A stretch of 34,023 bases of DNA from assembly GCA_910574915.1 (NCBI GenBank), contig CAJTCR010000042.1, forward strand, positions 1 to 34,023. Direction: 5' to 3'. Shown here piece by piece: positions 26,432-34,023 of this stretch. A model generated the notes under the pieces. It was given only the letters and a program-made list of their open reading frames with translations. It was not told the DNA's origin and ran no database searches. A program made the position numbers and the translations under genes. Position 1 is the stretch's first letter; every line of letters begins with the position of its first letter. The stretch is from Eubacteriaceae bacterium (GTDB lineage Bacteria; Bacillota; Clostridia; Lachnospirales; Lachnospiraceae).

Positions 26432-28360
26432 CTATTCTGCCTGTTCTGTAATATTTCCAAGCCTGATTTTCACTTCATAATCCAATAAAATATTAGATTC
26501 TTTAGCATCATATATATCCCTGCGTTCAATTCTGTAATTTTGATAACTGTTTCTGCCTGTCATACTAAACCCATAGCACTCCCACAATACTTTCTTGCTT
26601 TTATTCACTTCTACAGCAACACAATGTTCTGTATAATTTTTACCATCTATTTTCGTTTCTTGGCGGACATTAAACACACCAATGACATTGCCGTTGTTCT
26701 GCAAATCTGCATCCCCGCGCCATTTTGAAAATAATTCCGGGCGCTCCTTCCCGTACTCCCATACTTGTCTGACTGTCATTTTCTTTTCATCGATTTGATA
26801 ATGAACCATTCTTGAATAAGATGGATGATTTTTTTCGTCCCATCCCCTGCATTTGTTTCTGCTGTAACCATTATCAAACAGCAGGATATCAACTATATCC
26901 CTATTACCTTTCGTATTTGGCAAGACTTCTACCGCATGTTGATTATATGGATATTCAAAGTTTCTTCCAACTGGTTTTAATAAAAACCGCTTCCAATATA
27001 AGCCATATCCAACTGGATCTGCTAACATCCATTTGATTTGTCCGTTTCGATTATGCTTTACAATCGTTGACTGCGTGTTTCCTGAGACAATAAAATCTTC
27101 ATCGTGTTCAATAACAGAATTTGCATGTAGCCAGTCTGCATTGGAATAAACAACACTGACATTTCTTGTTCGTTGCAGCATTTTTTTATAATCAATCACG
27201 TTGATAATATTTCCTGTCTCAAGGTCAACTTCAACGAGCTTGTCATATTTCACATCTTTTCGGCTGCCTAAGATTAACATCGTATTCCTTAATGTAAATT
27301 GAATATCATGGTGAATGCCATACGGCAGATAATAAACAGATTGTATCCTGCCCATATAATTCAATTCTAAAACAAAGGATTCTACTGCGTTAAGTGCATC
27401 TAATACCTGTCTTGACATCCATATGGACGAGCTGGACACATAATTTGCCGGCACTTCAAACGAAGTATCTGTGAAATACCACCGGATATCACCGTTGACA
27501 TCATATGCCATTTTCATTCCTTTTTCTTCTAATCCTGTATAACAGAAATTGAATCCAGGCGCCAGCAGGTTTTCATCCTCAGCATAAGCAAGCAGGCTGA
27601 TATCCTCAAATCCATGCGTTATCTTTTGGGTAATGATCTCAATCTGATTTTCAACGATATTTCCATCCCTGTCACATCCCTGCATCTTTACAACATTTGT
27701 TTTATCAGCATAAAGTCCATAGACTGGTATCATATGATCCAGTGTATAATCTGAAAATACTGCATCCACACATGCCATTTTTGTCTTCCCAGGCACATGT
27801 ATGGAAACAGACATTTCAACCGTTGTGTGGAACAGCAGCACCGCGGTCAGCGGAGATCTGCCATATGGATCAACTTTACAGTATGGATGAAAAAAATCGT
27901 ATTCACCTGAATGTAGTATATGTTTCCAGTGCTCTTCCTCCAATTTCTGCGCCTCGATCTGCTCATACAAATCTGACATAAGTGCTGAGCCGTCATCACA
28001 TACCTTTACTGCAATATGCGGAAATTTTACGCCAGAATCTGAATACCATTCACTGCCTTCTTTTACGATATCCAGTTTAAATATATAAGATCCTTTTTTC
28101 TCTGGGGCGGTGCTTTCGATCGCAACTGTTTTTTCTTCGCCTTTGCATATGTTGATAGAATAACGCTTTTGATCCCACTCATCCTTTCCGCCATCCAAGC
28201 TGTATACGTGGTAAGACAGATACGTTGCTTCTGCATCAATCAAATCCCTGCTGCTTCTATTTTTAATACAGACAGGTAATTTGAATTTACCCCCCCCCGC
28301 CATAAATTCGAGTTTTTTTACCTCAGTATGCACTTCAATATCATACGCATTTTCTTCCAT
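26432..28360 (-). CDS. arylsulfotransferase with N-terminal polysaccharide-type beta domain, G9 tract in frame
   Basis: 642 residues from the ATG at 28360, chosen for the AGGA site upstream; GTG 28405 and ATGs at 28396 and 28375 are alternatives. Residues about 5-105 form a beta-rich module similar to the C-terminus of the adjacent ABC ATPase (LSYHVYSLDGG). The rest matches the PAPS-independent arylsulfate sulfotransferase (ASST) beta-propeller: GIHHDIQF, SNADWLHANSVI and NQHAVEVLPNTKG supply the characteristic histidines. Such enzymes move sulfate from a phenolic sulfate to another hydroxyl. No signal peptide or membrane segment is seen, which is unusual for ASST. The G9 tract at 28290-28298 lies in the first 25 codons and is in frame (ON). 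Confidence 0.8.
   Translation of the reverse strand: MEENAYDIEVHTEVKKLEFMAGGGKFKLPVCIKNRSSRDLIDAEATYLSYHVYSLDGGKDEWDQKRYSINICKGEEKTVAIESTAPEKKGSYIFKLDIVKEGSEWYSDSGVKFPHIAVKVCDDGSALMSDLYEQIEAQKLEEEHWKHILHSGEYDFFHPYCKVDPYGRSPLTAVLLFHTTVEMSVSIHVPGKTKMACVDAVFSDYTLDHMIPVYGLYADKTNVVKMQGCDRDGNIVENQIEIITQKITHGFEDISLLAYAEDENLLAPGFNFCYTGLEEKGMKMAYDVNGDIRWYFTDTSFEVPANYVSSSSIWMSRQVLDALNAVESFVLELNYMGRIQSVYYLPYGIHHDIQFTLRNTMLILGSRKDVKYDKLVEVDLETGNIINVIDYKKMLQRTRNVSVVYSNADWLHANSVIEHDEDFIVSGNTQSTIVKHNRNGQIKWMLADPVGYGLYWKRFLLKPVGRNFEYPYNQHAVEVLPNTKGNRDIVDILLFDNGYSRNKCRGWDEKNHPSYSRMVHYQIDEKKMTVRQVWEYGKERPELFSKWRGDADLQNNGNVIGVFNVRQETKIDGKNYTEHCVAVEVNKSKKVLWECYGFSMTGRNSYQNYRIERRDIYDAKESNILLDYEVKIRLGNITEQAE
28290..28298 (-). 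repeat. poly-G tract (G9) near the start of the arylsulfotransferase gene
   Basis: Nine C on the plus strand, encoding Ala-Gly-Gly-Gly in frame. G10 would create an immediate TAA stop and G8 a frameshift, so the present length is the ON state. Confidence 0.9.
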
Positions 28361-28382
28361 CCTATTTTTCCTCATTGTTTCT

Positions 28383-30044
28383 TCATGACTTGTCATCTGT
28401 TTCACTGCATTTTTTTACAATCAGCGTGATACACTCTTTCATATTGGCATCAAGATCACCGAACCATGCCACATTTTCCTGAACCACCATAACCTCCGCA
28501 TAATATTTTCCGACTGGCAACCCCTGCGTATCAACTTGGACACAGATCTCCTTTGTTTCATTCTCACAGATTTTCCCATCCAAATACGTCCGCTTTCCAT
28601 CGTAACATTCGAGTTCACCATTCTCTTTATATAAATGATAGGACAAGCTGACCGGGAAAAATCTGTCAGGGCAAATTTCCTGTTTAGAGTTATTTGTAAC
28701 GCTTACTATACATTGCAGGTTTTCTCCTGTCATAATCTCATACTGCTTCTGCTGCGCTATGATATGAATTTTGGTTTTTTCTGTATCCAGGCAATTCCCC
28801 GCTCCTGACACAGCAGCTTGTTGTCCGTCAAAATCCCATCGATGCTTTACAGAAACCACACCAAACTCCTTTTTATCGCTTTTCACGAAAAAACGAGCCG
28901 CTTCAAAAACACGATGATAAATTTCATCCAAACAATTACGCAGAGTCAGCGTAAAACTATACCTCCCTCTCACAAACGACAAATCATAAAAGTAAATCCG
29001 AATGATTCCCTGGTCTTTTAACTGAATGCTTTCCACTTGATCGATCTGCGTATTGGTCCCCATACAACATACAGAATCATCTCTGACAATTTGAACGCCT
29101 ATTTCCGCATCCTTTATAGAACCATCCTTTCTGAAATATTCGGCTTCCAGTACAAACGCATCTCCCTGCTGCAATTCCTGTTTTTCGTTTTTTAAATGTT
29201 CGTCCAGCAATCGGATCGATTCAAATACTACTTTTTGTGTTCCGATTTCCTTATACTTGGTATTATGGCTGCTGCTCTTGCACACTTGCCCGTTCTTTTT
29301 CTCCTCTTTTTCCATCATATAATCCATATACGCCACATGGACATCCTCCGGTTTTCCGTCCGCCCTTACAAGCCCTTCATGCAGCCAGATCGTCCGGTCG
29401 CAGATTTTTTCTATTTGATCCAGTGAATGCGACACCAGCACAATCGTCGTCCCCTCCTGCTTGATCTCATGCAGGCGGCGGAAGCATTTGGACTGGAACG
29501 AGACGTCGCCTACCGCAAGTATCTCGTCGATCAGCAGGATATCCGCGTCTACATGGATGGCAACCGCAAAGGCAAGGCGCATATACATGCCGGAAGAATA
29601 CGTGCGCACCGGATTGTCAATAAATTCCTCCAGCTCCGAAAACGCGATGATCTCCCCTGCGCGCTGGTCAATTTCTTTTCTGGACAGTCCAAAGATTGAC
29701 GCGTTGATATAAATATTTTCACGGCCGCTCATATCCGGGTGGAAGCCGGCTCCCAATTCGAGCAGGCAGGATACCCGTCCGCGCATCTTAATTGCCCCGC
29801 TGTCGGGATACATGATTTTTGTCAATAATTTCAGTGTCGTGCTCTTGCCGCAGCCATTATGCCCGATCAGTCCAACCGCTTCGCCCTGTTTCACCACAAA
29901 GCTGACTCCGTTCAGCACACTGCGCTCTTCGTATCTTCGCCTTTTTTGAAATAACGTCTTTTCCTTTAGCGTGTAGCCTTTGTCCAGATAGATTTTAAAT
30001 TTTTTTGTAATGTTGTTTACTTCAATTACATTTTCGGGTTTCAT
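28383..30044 (-). CDS. ABC transporter ATPase, Wzt/TagH type, with two C-terminal domains
   Basis: 553 residues. The nucleotide-binding domain (1-245) has Walker A GHNGCGKS (61-68), signature YSSGMYM (149-155), Walker B DILLIDE (168-174) and the switch His in LVSHS (206). Residues about 270-405 resemble the Wzt C-terminal beta-sandwich that recognises the cap of an exported glycan. A second beta module (about 425-545) is similar to the N-terminus of the neighbouring arylsulfotransferase. With the permease at 31237-32016 it forms the polysaccharide exporter. The start overlaps the upstream GT4 stop by 23 bp, and the stop lies inside the region of possible starts of the next gene. Confidence 0.92.
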   Translation of the reverse strand: MKPENVIEVNNITKKFKIYLDKGYTLKEKTLFQKRRRYEERSVLNGVSFVVKQGEAVGLIGHNGCGKSTTLKLLTKIMYPDSGAIKMRGRVSCLLELGAGFHPDMSGRENIYINASIFGLSRKEIDQRAGEIIAFSELEEFIDNPVRTYSSGMYMRLAFAVAIHVDADILLIDEILAVGDVSFQSKCFRRLHEIKQEGTTIVLVSHSLDQIEKICDRTIWLHEGLVRADGKPEDVHVAYMDYMMEKEEKKNGQVCKSSSHNTKYKEIGTQKVVFESIRLLDEHLKNEKQELQQGDAFVLEAEYFRKDGSIKDAEIGVQIVRDDSVCCMGTNTQIDQVESIQLKDQGIIRIYFYDLSFVRGRYSFTLTLRNCLDEIYHRVFEAARFFVKSDKKEFGVVSVKHRWDFDGQQAAVSGAGNCLDTEKTKIHIIAQQKQYEIMTGENLQCIVSVTNNSKQEICPDRFFPVSLSYHLYKENGELECYDGKRTYLDGKICENETKEICVQVDTQGLPVGKYYAEVMVVQENVAWFGDLDANMKECITLIVKKCSETDDKS

Positions 30045-31236
30045 ACTTATTTTCCAGCCCTGTCTCTAATTTTCTATACAAATCTGACAGCATTTTCGCT
30101 GACTTTTCCCATGTATACTGCTTTGCCCGCGCTGTTCCGCGCTTTCGGCACCTGTCTGTGACGCTGCTGTCCTCCAACATTTGCTTCATCGCCCTATAAA
30201 TCTCGCTTCTGCTTTTCGGATTGACCAAAACAGCAGCGTCTCCCGCTACTTCCGGCAGAGAAGTCGTATTTGACGTAATCACCGGCGTCCCGCACGCCAT
30301 CGCTTCTAACGGCGGCATCCCAAAGCCTTCGTAAAGCGACGGAAATACAAATGCTGCCGCCCCGCACATCAGCATGGGGCTGTCCTGCTGCCTGACATAC
30401 CCGGTAAACAGGATTTTGTTTCCAAGGTGCAGGCTGCGTGCCTTTTCGTAGATCCCGTTGCACAGCCACCCTCTCCTGCCTGCAAGCACAAGCTGTGGCG
30501 TATCCGGCTTTTCCCGGCACAGCCTTGCATATGCATCCAGCAGCCTTTCCAGATTTTTACGCGGCTCGATCGTCCCAAGGTATAGAAAATAGTCTTCCCT
30601 GATTCCATACCGGCTGCGTACCATTTTAAGCTGGTCTTTGGAATAATCCGTATGATAGACTGTATGGTCGACTGCATTTGGAATTACGGTTATTTTTCCT
30701 TCTGGAACGTGCAGAAGGCGCATAATTTCTTTTTTGCTGAACGCGGATACAGTAACGATGTGATCGGCATGTCTGCACGATGTCCTCATGCAAAGCTCCA
30801 GCCAGATCCTTGTTTTTTTGTCTACCGTCTGCGGGCAGGTTTTATATGCCATATCATGGATAAACGTCACCCGCTTTCCCCGCACGCCAGGCGGCACAGC
30901 AAAATTAAAAAACTGTGTCACATCTGGCTTTGTATGGAAAAACAAACGGTATGGCACCGGCAGCCAGAGCCAAAGCAGCTTGTACAGCGAATAGCAAAAC
31001 CAACGGCAGCACTCCACATGGCATCCGGCTTTTTTATATTCTTTCAGGGCGTCCGTATCCAAAGCGGCACGGCGGCTTTTAAAATACTGTAGCGTACATT
31101 TATTTTCCGGGTCTTTGGCAAGCTCTAAAATCAGGTTATGCGCATTCCATGCGATCCCTGTCCGCTCCTTCCCAAGCAGGAGCTGTGCTTCCAATGCGAT
31201 GTTCATGCCGTATCCACTTCCCTTCGTTTCCTGCAT
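30022..31236 (-). CDS. GT4 glycosyltransferase
   Basis: A 404-residue GT-B enzyme. MNIALEAQLLLGKERTGI is the family-typical N-terminus of mannosyl/rhamnosyltransferases of the WbaZ/WbpY type; the donor half has YLGTIEPRKNLERLL and YEGFGMPPLEAM (E-x7-E). GAGGAG lies 6 bp before the ATG at 31236, inside the end of the permease gene; the internal ATG at 31206 is an alternative. The stop overlaps the start of the ABC ATPase, so glycosyltransferase and exporter are coupled. In comparable ABC-dependent D-rhamnan loci such genes build the homopolymer. Confidence 0.9.
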   Translation of the reverse strand: MQETKGSGYGMNIALEAQLLLGKERTGIAWNAHNLILELAKDPENKCTLQYFKSRRAALDTDALKEYKKAGCHVECCRWFCYSLYKLLWLWLPVPYRLFFHTKPDVTQFFNFAVPPGVRGKRVTFIHDMAYKTCPQTVDKKTRIWLELCMRTSCRHADHIVTVSAFSKKEIMRLLHVPEGKITVIPNAVDHTVYHTDYSKDQLKMVRSRYGIREDYFLYLGTIEPRKNLERLLDAYARLCREKPDTPQLVLAGRRGWLCNGIYEKARSLHLGNKILFTGYVRQQDSPMLMCGAAAFVFPSLYEGFGMPPLEAMACGTPVITSNTTSLPEVAGDAAVLVNPKSRSEIYRAMKQMLEDSSVTDRCRKRGTARAKQYTWEKSAKMLSDLYRKLETGLENKYETRKCN

Positions 31237-32016
31237 TTATAGCTCCTCTGCAAAATGCCTTTGCAGGCGTGCAAATACAAACCACCCTGCAACCAGCATT
31301 ACCGCCCCGGTCACTGCTGCCGACAGCAGCGTTTCCAGCCTTGGCACAGTCCCGTAATACAAAACATCCCGGTATGCGCTGATTACATAAGTCATCGGAT
31401 TTAGCCAAAACACCCAGCGTACCTGCTCAGGCACCTGCTCGATATCGTACATGACCGGTGTCAAAAACTGCCATGCCATCGTAACGATGCCAAGAATATA
31501 TTCCAAATCCCTGATATAGACAGTAACCGCGCTCATCATCATTGTGAATCCAAGTGCCAGGACAAATTCTACAAGCATAATTACAGGCAGACACAAAAAC
31601 GCTGCCGGCTGTACCTGATACCTGGCAAAAGCCAATACGGCAAACACGACGAGAAAGCTTAACAGCATATTGACAAACTGGCTCAGTACATAAGAAAACG
31701 GCAGTACCTCCCTTGGAAAATAAATCTTTTTGACCATATCCTGCTGTGACAAAATACAGCCTGCACCGCCTGTTAACGATGTGCTGAAGAAAATCCACGG
31801 AATCAGCGCCACAAACAAAAACAAATAGTAATCCTCAATACCTGACCGCATAATCGTGGAGAATACCATTGTATACACCGCCAGTTGCAGCAGCGGATTT
31901 AAAAACGTCCACAAAAATCCAAGGACGGAGCCTTTGTATCTTCCTTTTAAGTCCCTTCTTACAAGTGAAGCTGTCATTTCACGGTAAGCATATATTTCTT
32001 TTATTCTTTCCAGCAT
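31237..32016 (-). CDS. ABC transporter permease, Wzm/TagG type
   Basis: 259 residues with about six membrane helices and the conserved start LVRRDLKGRYKGSVLGFLWTFLNP of ABC-2 type polysaccharide/teichoic acid exporters, followed by FFSTSLTGGAGCI and FWLNPMTYVISAYRDV near the C-terminus. It forms the transmembrane half of the exporter with the ATPase at 28383-30044. It overlaps the upstream glycosyltransferase by 16 bp and ends one base before the next start. Exports undecaprenyl-linked glycan across the cytoplasmic membrane. Confidence 0.94.
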   Translation of the reverse strand: MLERIKEIYAYREMTASLVRRDLKGRYKGSVLGFLWTFLNPLLQLAVYTMVFSTIMRSGIEDYYLFLFVALIPWIFFSTSLTGGAGCILSQQDMVKKIYFPREVLPFSYVLSQFVNMLLSFLVVFAVLAFARYQVQPAAFLCLPVIMLVEFVLALGFTMMMSAVTVYIRDLEYILGIVTMAWQFLTPVMYDIEQVPEQVRWVFWLNPMTYVISAYRDVLYYGTVPRLETLLSAAVTGAVMLVAGWFVFARLQRHFAEEL

Positions 32017-33167
32017 AATCCCTTGTATGTTTCCTTTACTTTCTTTTCAAAAATTTCCCGATACCTTTCTCCCATTTTCTGCTGCGTATACTTTTCCTGC
32101 ACTCTTTGCAGCGCATTGCTTCCATACATCCTGCGCAGCCCCTCATCCTCCGCGAGGGTATCCATCGCCCTGGCAAGCCCGCGCACGCTTTTTGGCTTTA
32201 CCGTAATCCCCGTTACTCCGTCAATGCTGACATCCGGTACGCCGCTTGGCAAAGCCGTATTAATGACAGGCTTCCCAAAAGCCATCGCTTCGATCTGGAC
32301 TACCGCAAATGCTTCCGCCTTTGAAACAGACGGCAGCACCAAAAAGTCGCACATCTCAATCTGGCGCATTTTTTCTTTTTCTGACACCCTGCCCATAAAT
32401 TCCACATGCGTAAGCCCAAGCGAAGCGGCAAGCTGCCTTAATTCCATTTCCAGCACACCGCTGCCGATTAAAATCAGACGGCAGTTTTTCTGCTTCATAC
32501 TTTGAAACGCTTTGAGCAGAATATCACAGCCTTTATACCAGACCAGCCTGCCTATAAACAGGATGCGAATCGTTTTTTTCTGGCTTTCGCCTGATTCCTG
32601 CGCTTTTTCTATGCCCGCTGCATATGCGCTTCCTTTTTGCAAATATGTGTCGCTGACACAAAAAGGTATCACTCTGCACTTTTTCTCAAACTGTCTGAGC
32701 AGCCTGGAGTTTTTCACATTCCCTTTCGCTGACACAAGAATCAGATCTGCTTTTTTCAGCGTGTGCCATGCAAACGGACGGTAAAGCGGCGCCAGCCATG
32801 CATATTTTTCAAACCCGCAGTGCCACCATACGACGAGCCTGCCCGCAGGCAGCCCTAGCAGTACGGCAAGGTCTGCCATCGGATACGGAAAATGATAGAT
32901 CACGATATCCGCGTCCTTCGTATATTTTTTTACCTGGCGCAAAAAATCAAGTGAAACCGGCGTCGATGCAGCGGTAAACAACTGCCTGCATCTGCGTACC
33001 AGCACGCCGCGGTATATTTGCGTCCTGCGCTTTTTCTGTCTGCTCCCCTGGCATACAATCACCTCATGCTGCCATCCTGGCAGGCATTCCGCAATGCTTT
33101 CCATCACTTTCGCAATCCCGCCGCCATTGTCCGGCCAGTAGATTTTAAACAGTTGTATCACTTTCAT
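32001..33167 (-). CDS. GT4 glycosyltransferase
   Basis: A 388-residue GT-B enzyme starting MKVIQLFKIYWPDNGGGIAK, with the typical acceptor-domain glycine loop; the donor half has LFIGRLVWYKGCDILL and EAFAVVQIEAM (E-x7-E). A weak GGAAAAA site precedes the ATG. It is the first enzyme gene of the operon, 12 bp after the XRE regulator, and might add the adaptor sugar that starts the chain on the lipid carrier, though this is only a positional guess. Confidence 0.9.
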   Translation of the reverse strand: MKVIQLFKIYWPDNGGGIAKVMESIAECLPGWQHEVIVCQGSRQKKRRTQIYRGVLVRRCRQLFTAASTPVSLDFLRQVKKYTKDADIVIYHFPYPMADLAVLLGLPAGRLVVWWHCGFEKYAWLAPLYRPFAWHTLKKADLILVSAKGNVKNSRLLRQFEKKCRVIPFCVSDTYLQKGSAYAAGIEKAQESGESQKKTIRILFIGRLVWYKGCDILLKAFQSMKQKNCRLILIGSGVLEMELRQLAASLGLTHVEFMGRVSEKEKMRQIEMCDFLVLPSVSKAEAFAVVQIEAMAFGKPVINTALPSGVPDVSIDGVTGITVKPKSVRGLARAMDTLAEDEGLRRMYGSNALQRVQEKYTQQKMGERYREIFEKKVKETYKGLCWKE

Positions 33168-33179
33168 AGTTTTTCCTTT

Positions 33180-33521
33180 TCAGCAGTTTTTGCTTTTGAT
33201 AATGTCCGCTACTGATTTCATAATCTGAATATACATCTCATAGCTGTCATCATCGGTTTGCTCCCGCCGTCCCCACATCCCCTGAGCCGCCGTCCCAAAA
33301 GGCTGTGCCGTGCCCCAGAGCAGCGCGTCTGCATCTGTTTCCAGCTCCCTGCACAGGCTGACAAACGTATCCATGCTCATCTTCCTTGTACCGCGTTCGA
33401 TATGCCCCATAAAGTTCAGGCTGATGCCGCATTGTTTTGCAAGCCTGTCCTGTGACCAGCCTTTTGCTTTCCGAAGCTGACGGATTCTCGCCCCCATTTT
33501 TACATAATCCAACCCGTGCAT
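33180..33521 (-). CDS. XRE-family helix-turn-helix regulator
   Basis: A 113-residue cytoplasmic DNA-binding protein. The SinR/Cro-like five-helix domain spans about residues 8-66 (IRQLRKAKGWSQDRLAKQCG, then FMGHIERGTRKMS), followed by a 45-residue tail that may dimerise or sense. The ATG has an AAGG site 8 bp upstream. It is the first gene behind the invertible promoter and reads in the same direction as all polysaccharide genes. It may regulate the operon or itself; target sites are not evident. Confidence 0.88.
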   Translation of the reverse strand: MHGLDYVKMGARIRQLRKAKGWSQDRLAKQCGISLNFMGHIERGTRKMSMDTFVSLCRELETDADALLWGTAQPFGTAAQGMWGRREQTDDDSYEMYIQIMKSVADIIKSKNC

Positions 33522-33565
33522 GTCCCTGCCTTTCCGTTGACAATCATTTGACTACAATATAAATG

Positions 33566-33591
33566 CATAACTTTTTGTTAGGAATTGTTAT
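33566..33591 (+). repeat. left arm of a perfect 26-bp inverted repeat
   Basis: Starts CATAACTTTTTGT and ends GGAATTGTTAT; identical to the reverse complement of 33891-33916. It lies 44 bp upstream of the XRE gene start, inside the 5' leader of the operon. Confidence 0.97.
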
Positions 33592-33643
33592 CTCAAAACT
33601 GTTCTATTAGTACTTTTTTATATTATAAATAATGTCTGTAAGT

Positions 33644-33672
33644 ATTCTATTCGGTTTTTCGAAATTTTGCAA
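33644..33672 (-). promoter_or_regulatory. operon promoter inside the invertible element
   Basis: Minus strand: TTGCAA (33667-33672), a 17-bp spacer and TAGAAT (33644-33649), 122 bp upstream of the XRE gene start. Its present direction is ON for the polysaccharide genes. The opposite strand holds weaker candidates, such as TTGTCT-17-TCATAC (33848-33876), that would face the operon after inversion. Confidence 0.6.
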
Positions 33673-33890
33673 CCCTAATCATAAATTTTGTAATTAATCT
33701 ACAATCTTTTATCTTTTAAACTTCCAAAAAATATAGAAATGCTACAAAAAATAAGCATTTATCGACGGCAGCGATGTATTTGGTGTAGTTTTGTACATTT
33801 ATTGCGGTTTCTTATTTTGCTGATTTTATATTAAAACCACGCAGCCCTTGTCTGGTGCGGGTTTGCTCTATCATACTACATATAAAATTC

Positions 33891-33916
33891 ATAACAATTC
33901 CTAACAAAAAGTTATG
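33891..33916 (-). repeat. right arm of the perfect 26-bp inverted repeat
   Basis: Starts ATAACAATTCC and ends AAAAAGTTATG, the exact reverse complement of 33566-33591. The match stops abruptly on both sides (mismatches at the next base inward and outward), as expected for a defined recombination site rather than a terminator. Confidence 0.97.
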
Positions 33917-33920
33917 TTTT

Positions 33921-33986
33921 TCACAATCCGAAATTCTGGTCAATCTTGTATCTATTGCAGAAAAGTCTACAGAAATGGCTCGTCAT
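33921..33986 (-). CDS. 21-codon ORF with a strong ribosome site, function unknown
   Basis: An ATG at 33984-33986 with AAAGGAG (33994-34000) 7 bp upstream opens a 21-residue frame (MTSHFCRLFC, then NRYKIDQNFGL) that stops 5 bp before the inverted repeat. The ribosome site is as good as any in the window. It could be a leader peptide, or the 5' remnant of a gene cut by the arrival of the invertible element. Too short to classify. Confidence 0.3.
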   Translation of the reverse strand: MTSHFCRLFCNRYKIDQNFGL

Positions 33987-34023
33987 TTTCTTTCTCCTTT
34001 TCCCCGACCTATAACACGCAAAT

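Larger units (their letters stand above)
33566..33916. promoter_or_regulatory. putative invertible promoter element
   Basis: A 299-bp AT-rich, gene-free segment (33592-33890) flanked by perfect 26-bp inverted repeats. On the minus strand it holds a good sigma-A type promoter directed at the polysaccharide operon. This is the architecture of recombinase-driven phase-variation switches as known from gut Bacteroides and also reported in Bacillota. If it inverts, the promoter would point away from the operon. No recombinase gene lies in the window; it may be just beyond position 34023 or elsewhere. Function is inferred from structure. Confidence 0.8.

Noticed and set aside
33566..33916. Inverted repeats considered as IS or MITE ends
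   Set aside because: No transposase remains, I found no flanking target duplication, and the segment carries a promoter directed at the adjacent operon; a promoter switch explains more. A MITE cannot be fully excluded without other genome copies.
33976..34023. Possible start of a plus-strand gene (recombinase) at the right edge
   Set aside because: Only 16 codons are visible, with no ribosome site; a better ribosome site exists on the opposite strand at the same place.

Overview
The window looks like a chromosomal segment of a spore-forming, low-to-mid-GC Bacillota, most likely class Clostridia (Lachnospiraceae-like). The grounds are a dipicolinate synthase pair (dpaA-dpaB) behind a sigma-K-like promoter, strong AGGAGG-type ribosome sites, a TagGH/Wzm-Wzt type ABC exporter and the general gene style. 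The family-level placement is inference; nothing in the window fixes a species.

Layout. 1-10.7 kb is ordinary chromosome: the 3' end of an EpsG-like membrane protein, a methyl-accepting chemotaxis protein, cardiolipin synthase, a short DtxR/MntR-type regulator with its own promoter and a 15-bp palindrome, asparagine synthase, dpaB/dpaA, a small intergenic block holding a decayed gene tail and a candidate small RNA, pyruvate kinase and thiD. From 10.85 to 33.5 kb everything is on the minus strand and forms one surface-polysaccharide locus, read from right to left: XRE regulator, GT4, ABC permease, GT4, ABC ATPase with two extra C-terminal beta domains, an arylsulfotransferase, a coiled-coil 'ruler' methyltransferase, a small coiled-coil protein, three GT4 enzymes, a methyltransferase, a GT-C membrane protein, another methyltransferase, a DPM1-like GT2, UDP-glucose dehydrogenase, UDP-xylose synthase, a large GT-C membrane protein, and finally gmd-rmd for GDP-D-rhamnose.

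How the genes work together (inference). Gmd/Rmd would supply GDP-D-rhamnose and Ugd/Uxs UDP-xylose. The GT4 enzymes would build the chain in the cytoplasm. The coiled-coil methyltransferase may cap and measure it, as WbdD does for ABC-exported O antigens. The Wzm/Wzt-like transporter would export it. The GT2 plus GT-C proteins could add side groups outside the membrane from polyprenyl-phosphate sugars. No initiating glycosyl-1-phosphate transferase is in view.

The main discovery is that this locus appears to be phase-variable at two levels. First, a perfect 26-bp inverted repeat (33566-33591 and 33891-33916) flanks 299 bp just upstream of the first gene. That segment carries a good promoter (TTGCAA-17-TAGAAT) currently pointing into the operon, which has the structure of an invertible promoter switch. 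Second, four poly-G tracts lie inside operon genes: G9 in a methyltransferase (out of frame), G9 in a GT-C gene (out of frame), G7 at the stop of a GT4 (one more G would fuse it to the downstream methyltransferase), and G9 near the start of the arylsulfotransferase (in frame). If real, the cell could turn the whole polysaccharide on or off and independently toggle its decorations. The caveat is that three tracts are out of frame in the same direction (each restored by +1 G), which is also what homopolymer under-calling in an assembly would give.
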